Source of the DNA: Epiperipatus broadwayi
Taxonomy: Eukaryota; Onychophora; Udeonychophora; Euonychophora; Peripatidae
DNA: 64,000 nucleotides
Assembly: GCA_028023455.1 (NCBI GenBank)
Contig: JAQFVV010012423.1
Span: 9,340,269 to 9,404,268, forward strand
Direction: 5' to 3'
Each line of letters starts with the position of its first letter. The stretch's first letter is position 1. Of the stretch, positions 53,376 through 64,000 are shown one piece after another. The position numbers and the translations under genes were made by a program. A model generated the notes under the pieces. It saw nothing but the letters and a program-made list of their open reading frames with translations, was not told the origin of the DNA and did not search any database.

Positions 53376-55109
53376 CAAATAGAAGGTATAAGATAAACCA
53401 TATTTCTGTAAAAAAAAAAAGGGTAATTTTATTTTATTTCAAAGTACATAAATAATTAATCAATTTCTTTTACCAAATTATTAAAACCTGGATTAAAATA
53501 TTTATTTCTGCTTTTGTTAAATGAAAAGTATTCTTTTTGTTTTATATTAAATTAAAAACTTTTAAGTTTATTAGTAAAATATTTTTCTTTGGTATTAATT
53601 TTATCTTTCTAGTAAAAGTTTTAATTAGGATAAAGTTTTACAAAATTATATCAGATGTCCAAAGAAATTAATAGATTCAGTTAATAAAAATAAGAAATTT
53701 TAATAAAAAACAAAAAATTTACTAAAGATTAGATAACCTGATTAAATGTCATTATCAGTAAAAACAAATTTTTAATTAATACTTTTAATCAGAGAATTTT
53801 CTAGAAAGTTTAATTACAGAACAATCTAGAAACCTTTTGTTTACATGCATTATATAAGATTAGTAAAACATGTTTAGGCGTTCATCTTTATCTTCAAACC
53901 ATGACTTCAAATCAGTTTTCCACTGGAAACTCTGTGGGAAAAACCTGAAGAGAAATGCTGAGAATAGTGAAGGAGACAACTGATCTCTCAAGTCAGTCAT
54001 TTTCTGGATGAATGTGAGCCTGCATCCAAGCATGATGTCTGTTTATGCTGTTGTTACTATAAAACCAGTCATTTATGTGTTGTTTAAAGATATACATCCC
54101 TTAGTAATGTAGAAGAAAGAAAAAACCCGTCATCCAGTTTTTGCAATTTTATCATGAATCCCCCCAAAATATGGTACTTAACAAATATTTCTGCCATAAT
54201 GTAAGTTTTCTCAATGATGAACTCAATCAATAATTAAATATTCTGATAAACCATGAAGCTGTCATGTAAAGTCGTTCAAAATATCCTAAGAAGAGAATTA
54301 GAAAAGAAAATGCTCTGCATTTAAAACATTAAACGCTGCCTGAAATGTATATTAAAAGGAATTCCTAAATAAAAACACAGTCTTTAGAGAAGATAAGTGA
54401 ATTACTCATAAACACAGCTATATTTAAATTTTAAACTTCTACACATAATGATCCAGGATTTTGGAAACTTTTACAATAGATTTTTGCCATGGGAAAAATC
54501 TCAGTAATTTACTTATATATTTCGTTTCTATTAATTTATTCATAATATTTGTCTAAGTAGCTATATTTTGTTTGTTTTACCTTATATGATTGCAATTAAA
54601 GTTAGAATATATCTTTAATTAATCTCCATATTTATGAATCTATGTTATATGTGTATTATTGGGTAGTAGAGTGATGTTTGTTGGAATGTATTACATATAT
54701 GATTGTAAACCTGGAAATCAGGTTAATTTATTGATATTGTTTTTGACAAAATTTATAGCTGTTTAAATGTCAAACTCCTCTCATATTTCCTTTTTTTTTT
54801 GAGTAGTTTTATTTTTATTTTTCATTTGTATACTATTCATTTGTAAGATTAATAGTTAGGGGTGAAAAAATTCAATAGATACATTATATAAAATGAATGC
54901 AAATAAATTTTAGAAAATTCATTATTGTATAAATGATTTATTGAAAGTTTTTACATTAGGCACCATAGTTTTAAGTTTTTTCCCTTAAAAGTACATTTAA
55001 TCTATCACAGCAAGTATTAGCGAGTTTAAATTTTGATTAATTATTTTCCGGCTAGTATGGTAAATACCTATACAACATTAGAAAGAGTGCTTCTATTTAT
55101 GTCAGTATT
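53000..55109. other. AT-rich DNA, no gene recognised
   Basis: (AT)n lies at 53345-53374. A less AT-rich patch at 53880-54100 contains short frames (SLKSVIFWMNVSLHPSMMSV) without splice context. Left unassigned. Confidence 0.4.
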
Positions 55110-57251
<2,142 letters not shown>

Positions 57252-58144
57252 GGACTTAGATGCTATTGAGATTAGATATTTATTTTAATTATTGTTACTT
57301 TCATATTATTGTTGAAAGAGAAATTCCTCAGGATGTGTTAAACTCACATTTGTATATGGCATGCGATCACTTGTGTGATATAAGAAAATGTTGTTTCACA
57401 TGTGAGACATGCAAATATTTGAATTCCAAGTCATTTACATAATATTTAGCTGAGGATTTTCTTCTAATATTTTCTTTCTAGGTTGTACTTATTCTCCTGT
57501 ATTAATCATTTAAGCAAGCAGGTATTTCCTGTTGCATATTTTTTATATCTGATGTATTTTATTTTCTCATTGTGTATCCACACAAAAGCTGTTATATCAT
57601 ATATATATTATTTCTATAAAAGCTGTTATATCATATATATATTATTTCTTTACCAGGTATCCTTTTTATAGCAGAGCACTTCAATGATTTAGTTTTGTAT
57701 TTTATCAGTGTATTTGAAGTCTTCCTCTTTAGCCTGATGTATTGTATCTTTAACGTTTTAAATATGAAAATGCTATAATCTATAAATCATTTTGTGATCG
57801 TTTTCATTTGTGGATGAAGTTGAATTATATATATTGAATCCTGACTTGGCTGTATTCTGCATTTAAGTTGCTCACGTTAGTCATCCAGGAATTATTGGAA
57901 TGCATATGGTCATATAAATAATGTCTATTTCACACACATAGTGCACAACATAATCTTAAGCTAATATTTTGGAAAGTACATTGATATTATAAAATAGACA
58001 GTAATTTATATTTAAATATAAATTAAAATCAATGTTTTTCCTAGAGGCTAAAATATTAACTTGAAACTATTTAAATATTTATCTTAGGTTCAAACCCATA
58101 CAATGTACCACAATCTTTTGTAATTGCCAATGAATTGTGCTTAC

Positions 58145-58285
58145 AACTATTTGTATTTTTTGTCCAGCATTGGTAGTCGAGAGGTCAGCGACAGCTGCTT
58201 TACAAGCAGTTGTCCCGGATTAGCGGGTTCGCTTCCCAGCTGATGCTATGACACATGAGAAAAAAACTGTTTGCATTTGTTTTGT
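58145..58285 (+). mobile_element. Short tRNA-type SINE (copy C)
   Basis: The body (about 58164-58264) has acceptor-stem-like ends that still pair (AGCATTG near the start, TGATGCT near the end). It also has TAGTCGAGAGGTCAGC, an anticodon arm GCTGC tttacaa GCAGT (TAC in anticodon position), a long variable arm CCCGGATTAGCGGG and a T-arm GGG ttcgctt CCC. An A7 tail follows. Flanks aactatttgtattttttgt and aactgtttgcatttg are a diverged target duplication. Confidence 0.8.
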
Positions 58286-61200
58286 TTTGCTATTGTCATA
58301 TTAATAAAGTTGTAATATTAAATACTCATTATCTCTGCATCTTGTGTTATTTACCACCATCTATGTATTTACAGTTTTATAGTTAAATTTAGTCTCTTCT
58401 ATTTCTCTGATTTAGTAGAATATAAAAAATAAATGGTGGTTAACGTCAAATGCAGTAGCCAGGTGAAGATTGCCCTGGATCTGTAGGTAATGATGTTTAG
58501 CTTTGTATTGTTTGTAATAATGTTTTATATATCTCACACACACATACACACGCGAGGTGGATTGTCATTTCCTAGGACTTAGGATTGACTTTTCTGGGCT
58601 ATGTGCACATTTGTCAGTTACAATATATATTACGACAAACGATTTATAAATATATATATAAAAAAAAAGTAATTTAGTCCTTATATTGATACTCATATAC
58701 TTAGTGACGCTAAATCATATATCAAGACAATTTCGATGAATTATATTTTTATTTATATGATTTGAAATGTTTACAAAGAATTTATAAGTCTGCTTTTCTT
58801 TGGAGATTTGTTGACATCATGATTAATTAGTGTGAGAAAGACATGACGTTATTGATAAATACACACTACACTTATAATAAAAATAAAAATAGTATAGTGT
58901 CATTATTCATTTACATCAAATGTCTCTACACCAAGGCATTTCAAAATACTGAATTCAAACTCGTTTTTATTTTTTAATCTACTTTTTAATGTTAATGATT
59001 TTTTAAAAAAATAATATTTAGGAATTAATTCTAAGAAGTTTAAATTAGGTTTAATTTTTATTAGAAAATAAAATAAATTTATCTGAAAAGTATTTTAACC
59101 CTTATCAGGTATTACTTGTAAAGCTAATTTAAAGATTAATATTTTTGTTTTAATATCACTTAATTGTAAAAATACAATTAATTACTTTATTTTAACTTTA
59201 TTATTTTGTTTTTTAGTTTCAATAGTTTTTTTTACTATTTAAAAGTAATGTGTATTTCCTAAAGTGATTAAAAACTCAATTAATAAACTGATGAATTACA
59301 GAAGAAAAGAATCCTATGAAATAAATAAATCACTACGTAATATAATACATGTGTTGGACAGTAGAAAGTATATTAAAGTTTATTTTAAAAGTATATTTTC
59401 TGTTTTTTACGTAGTACTTAGTTATGATATTAAATGAAAGTAATTAATAAGATAACGTAATGCATATTGTATCTTATGGATTAATTATAAATAAAAATTG
59501 GAAGTCCCGAGTTTGAAAATACATTCACAAGTTTTATCATAAATAGTCATTAAAATAATGTGCAATCGAATGACCTAGACATTGAAAATAAAGTTTTAAA
59601 TAGGCTGTGAGTGCCATGTGAGATTAAATAAGTAAAAATAAAAAAGCATTAAATGTAGAAAATAGATATCCAAAAGCAAAAATTAGAAGATAAGAAGTTA
59701 AATAAGTAAAACCACGGTAGTTGCATTAAAAAATTAAAAAATAATAATTGAAAATTTTTATGAATGAATGAATGAGTAAATGGATATGTAACTCAGTGTA
59801 AATATATCAGAGAAGCCCATGACTTCAAAAATGCCAACTAAGAATATTAGAAGCATAATCAAAATTATTGGTTTATCTATCCAGCTTATTTACTGACAAA
59901 TAAAACTAAAAGCTAGTCAAAAATTAATGTCAGTTTTATGAATTTAATTATCTACCTAATTATCCTATTATGCTCAAATATTATTATATACTTTTATATC
60001 TAGAAGCATATAAAAGTGCCTCCAAATATAATTTTAAATATGTTATGAAGTGTATAATGATTTATTGGAAATGATATCCCAATACAAGTAAATTATTATT
60101 GTGATTGTAAAAATATTTTAATTGTGTTATATATGGGATTGCATCATCCAAAGTCTTTAAGTCTCCTTACCCTAACAATACATAATTATAAAATGCTCAC
60201 AAAAGATTTCTAAGTTCAGTATTTGATTTTCAGGTTGTTAAATTCTTAGATCAAGTCATCTATCAATTTGTTGTAGCAACTCTAATTGTTCAATGATGAA
60301 CAAATATAAGAATGCATATATTTCTGGCATAGTATTTCAACTTTATTAACATTACAAGCTATATTCAAAAAGTAATAAAAGCTATAGAAAAAATTGAATG
60401 AGCATTAACTATTGTTTTGCATTACAGTTGTATATTGCAAAAGACATTTGAATAAACATTTTACCTATGATTTAAAGTTTTGTGAATAATGGCAGAAACT
60501 CAAAATATTGTCAAATTTTGAAGATTATTAACAAATGCAACAATGGTAATCAGGATATTGATGACATTAAGAAGAAAGAATAAGGTTGGTAAGAGAGTAC
60601 AGTAGGCGAGTTTGTTTATGCAAAATTTTTCACAGTAGAAAAACGGATTCTGTGCTTTAAAATAGAAAAAGAAAAAAAAGTAGAAATTACTTAAGTCTTC
60701 TATTTTTTTAAAATAATATAGTTTCAGAAATGGAGTTTATGTCACAAGAAAGTAAATATGTATCCCTAAAAATATATATTAACAAAGCTAAAGTCTAGTG
60801 GATTTTCTAAAAAGAAAAATTGATAATAATGAATAAAAAGTTAAAATTTTTAATACAAATAAAAACATAATAGGTAAAATTAAGTACAGAAATAAAGCTT
60901 TGATAGAGTGCTTTATATAATAATTAATATTAAAAAATATATCATAGAATTGGGATAGACATTTTTCTAAAAAGAAATCTATAGAAAGATCACTCAAGCC
61001 CTAGATTGAAGCTAAAAACTTGTTAGAATACCTGGAATGAAGACCATAGGTGAGATTGATCAATCATGTAAAAATGTTCATTGGATTTGTGTGAAAGTGT
61101 AGATTAAAAGTATTGGCATAAACTCAGAGAGTTCTTTATCTTGGTGCAGATTTATAAAGATTTAAAACGAGGATTGATTACTGAGCTATCTTTGTTTAAA

Positions 61201-61321
61201 ATGGCTCACAATATGTTTAATAAACTATTTAAATGCCACTATGTGTAGAGATTTTAAAAAAATAAACAAAATTATTATAATTTCTTAATTAATTATAAAA
61301 AATTATTTTATAAAAATTCAT
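58286..61321. other. AT-rich DNA, no gene recognised
   Basis: A short (CA)n lies near 58536-58550. Frames are short and low-complexity; no paired repeats or splice-bounded exons were seen. Confidence 0.45.
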
Positions 61322-61695
61322 GCTATCTCATACTGCTGATACTCTTGGCTTTGAGCATTCCATCACCAGATTTTCAATGAAATGGATGGCTGAAGAGTTG
61401 TGCGGTGGAGTAGTTTGAAGCCTGTCCATTAAAGTATGAAGATTGGCTATCTTAATATAAAATGAGCTTTTATTGTATATATATGTGGAGATGATAATGT
61501 GGACTAACTGATGAGTGCTGGTTTAGCACAAAATACGGATATTAGTGATTATTTATCTTTTCAACTTGTGTGTGATTAAGTGTATCAGCAGTATGAGATT
61601 GCATGGATGGTTGAGGGTCATGTGAAAGTCCGAGTTCAACCCCCTATATATTACATATATAAGTGCAGGTATGAAGAAGCCTGTACTGTAGAAAA
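61322..61695 (+). repeat. Family C near-full copy with hammerhead and B-box
   Basis: It contains attttcaatgaaatggatgg, gaagagttg, gtccattaaagtatgaag, the hammerhead region, ggtgattatt-type stem I, a B-box GAGTTCAACCCCC (diverged) and gcaggtatgaagaagcctgta. It shares this order with the 19-20 kb monomers and extends the family to a dispersed copy. Confidence 0.8.
61493..61552 (+). ncRNA. Near-intact hammerhead ribozyme, dispersed family C copy
   Basis: CTGATGA lies at 61508-61514 and stem II is GTGCTG/TAGCAC. G12 is A, giving AAAAT. Outer stem I strands are ATAAT and GATTAT. Inner stem I has decayed (CTAA / TTAG). Confidence 0.55.
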
Positions 61696-62854
61696 AAAGA
61701 AAAAAATCATATTTTATAAAAATTTGTAAGGGACATAAATATAGTTAGAAAACTTTTATTAACTATGATCTTCTACAAATCCGAATTATATAATTTTTTA
61801 AAATTATTTTTTATTTGAAATCATAATTTTTTCAAGATACTAAAAGCATACGAAATACTATTGAATAAGGTATTAAAATTCTAGAAAAAAATTTTTTAAA
61901 AGGTTAAATAAAATATATTTTATATATTAGAAACATTAAATTTTTTTCTGAATATATATGAATATTTTTTCCCATTTGTTTTGCATTTTATTTGTATTAA
62001 AAAAATATGATAAAAATGATTAGATATTTTTTTGCTTTTATTTAGAAACAAAGTTATTAAATAATTTTATATTAAAAATACATTTTAAATAAATAAAAAA
62101 AAACACTTTTAAATAGTATAACTTTTTAATTACATTAAAGTTTAAATTAAGAAAAGTGATCAAACTTGCTTGAATTTTCTTTCTAACAGATTAATCTCAT
62201 TTTTTATTCTAACTTGAAGATTACACTTTTACCATTTAGTCTATCTTATTAGTAGTTTGTATTTTAAATTACATTACGGAAATAAATATTATATATCTTT
62301 CACATTAATCTTAATATAAATCGGAATAAAATTTTACAATCAAATTCTGCATCATTAAAATTTTAAACTTATATTTTTTTTATTATTTAAAGTCATTTCA
62401 TCTGAAAAATGTTTTGTTTTCAATTATTCTTATTATTTTAAAATTTAGCAATATCAACACATTTTTAGCATCTGCAGATCATTAAATAAAAGATTTATAT
62501 TTATAAAATATAAATGCTGTTATTATTAAATGTTGTTTTTCATAAAAAATGTAATCTTGGAATAAATTAAAAAAATATATAATTAAATAAATTAAAAATT
62601 TATATATACATAATTATTAAACATAAAAGTATTAATTCATGTATATTTTCAAGTAAAAATAAATTTTTTCAATATGCTATGTCACTGCTAACAAAAACAG
62701 ACCTTTGTTATGAAAAATGGGTGTTATATATATATTGTAACCTTATTACCCAACTCCCAGGTGATGTTTTAAGTTTTTTTAAATTTTTATAAGATTGAAA
62801 TAAATTATATTAATATACTGTTGTAGGGCATACCTGATATATATTTTTTACAAT

Positions 62855-62945
62855 ATACATATGTGGCCTAGCGGTTAGCATAGCTGCCTTTCAAGCAGCT
62901 GGCTCGGGTTCGCTTCCTGGTCAATGCTTTGACATATGTTATTTA
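62855..62945 (+). mobile_element. Short tRNA-type SINE (copy D)
   Basis: GTGGCCTAGCGGTTAGCATAG is a good A-box region, the anticodon arm is GCTGC ctttcaa GCAGC (TTC in anticodon position), and the B-box is CGGGTTCGCTTCC. The 3' end AATGCTTTGACA matches copy B. The variable arm is shorter than in copies B and C. Short flanks acatatgt on both sides may be the target duplication. It could also be a decayed tRNA gene, but the shared GCTTTGACA tail argues for the SINE family. Confidence 0.65.
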
Positions 62946-64000
62946 TATTTTTATTTAGCTTATCATATATTATTTTGAGATTATAACAACTTTATAATGG
63001 TTGATGTTTCAGTATGACATGAATAAAAGCATGGTTAATTTGTGCAATTGAGATTAATCATATCCTTAATTATGTTTTTATTTTTATATTTAACAAAAAT
63101 AATGTATTATTTAGATTTGGTAATTTTATATTGATTTTGTTAACAGGATGAAAATAAAATATGGTTTGTTAAATGTAAAAGTGGTTTAAACTAAGTTTCA
63201 TTTAGTTAATTTAATTGATCAGTTATAAATTCTCACAACTATTTTTTTTATTTTTTATTATTGTATCAGTTTTCAAATGTGTCTGCAGAGTCACATAATT
63301 AGGATTGTTGGAAATTTATTATGTAAATAGTATTGTAAAATTAAGGGGATTCATACATAAGTATAGAATTGTATGACTAAATAATATTAGAAGTGTATAA
63401 CTAAATAATATTGGAATTATCTAAATAATTATCTAATGTAATGATGTCATGTAGAACATAACCATATATGATGTGAAGGTTTAAGTAATTTACCACCAAA
63501 ATGCCTCGCCTTATAAGATGAAATTGGGGATGAATCAAAACCCATGGGAACTAGTGAAGGGCTCAGTTATCAGACCACATAAGAAGAGGCATTTATGGAA
63601 TGAGAGAGGTTTTGTCTAAACTCCAGAAGTTGGATATATAAGTGGGATATAGAGGGAGAATCAGTAGTAGTAAAAAATTAGTGACTACAGTGGCCCTAAT
63701 GGGCAGACCTAGGATACCCAACTTTAAAGGAGTGCTTTATCGACATATGTAACAGTTATGTATGTAATTGAATTTTGCTGGAAATTAACCTAATATTTTA
63801 ACTTACATAAATCTGTCTAAATTTTTTCATTTGTTTAATGCATACACATCAATGTCATAATAAATATGCAAATGAAGCTAAGATTTTTTTTTTGTGGGAA
63901 GAAGTTTTGTTCAATACAGGACATCAAAAAACAAAAAGTAAGAAAATAAAAAGGAAAACTTCTTTTAAAGTATTTTAAAAATGAAAACAAATTTATGATA
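62946..64000. other. AT-rich DNA ending in a less AT-rich, TATA-containing patch
   Basis: From about 63490 to 63740 G+C rises, with GGATATATAAGTGG (63629-63642) and a hairpin GCCC taat GGGC (63693-63704). It has the feel of a terminal repeat or promoter of an element but has no second copy in this window. Confidence 0.3.

Noticed and set aside
57260-57442. 60-codon frame with several Cys (CCFTCETC) just after the hAT-like element
   Set aside because: Cysteine spacing matches no family I know, and there is no splice or promoter context; AT-rich random frames of this length are common here.

Overview
The window looks like non-coding nuclear DNA from an animal, probably an invertebrate. It is very AT-rich (roughly a quarter G+C by eye). 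It has spliceosomal introns, long microsatellites, tRNA-derived SINEs, several LINE clades, hAT-like DNA and many inverted-repeat elements. Nothing suggests a prokaryotic, organellar or viral genome. No species is named because nothing in the sequence settles it.

The only host gene I can support is on the minus strand. It has a 3'-terminal coding exon at 15208-15578 and an upstream coding exon at 28055-28173 (or 28177). A donor and an acceptor with matching phase join them across an intron of about 12.5 kb. I do not recognise the protein. Most of 15.6-28 kb is therefore intron, and it is heavily colonised by repeats.

Layout. 0-0.6 kb: LINE/gag-type ORF remnant. 1-1.3 kb: piggyBac-like remnant. 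4.7 kb: short tRNA-type SINE. 9.6 kb: inverted repeat fragment. 12.2 kb: ATT microsatellite. 15.1-28.2 kb: the host gene, whose intron holds hammerhead unit A (17.7-18.3), hammerhead array family C (19.1-20.5), a 5'-inverted L1-type LINE (21.2-23.4), hammerhead unit B (25.4-25.9), a LINE fragment (26.2-26.9), a palindromic MITE-like element (27.4) and a SINE (27.8). 30.0-30.8 kb: about 800 bp of GA repeat. 32.9-36.7 kb: three SINE copies and an RTE-type LINE. 37.6-42.4 kb: a 4.3-kb foldback with a conserved mini-ORF. 43-47.4 kb: ORF1 remnant, AT tract, family C fragment, and a ~340-bp tandem repeat split by a 2.1-kb foldback. 49.5-50 kb: long inverted repeat. 52.5-53 kb: tandem duplication. 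55.1-57.2 kb: hAT-like element. 58.1, 61.3 and 62.9 kb: SINE and family C copies.

The most interesting signal is a set of hammerhead-ribozyme repeats. Three unrelated units share one plan: a monomer of about 410-475 bp, one type-I hammerhead fold per monomer, and tandem copies or a partial second copy at the end. This is the plan of retrozymes and Penelope-like terminal repeats. Unit B has a complete core with a perfect 6-bp inner stem I. Family C has decayed copies whose differences are what CpG deamination of one intact ancestral core would give.
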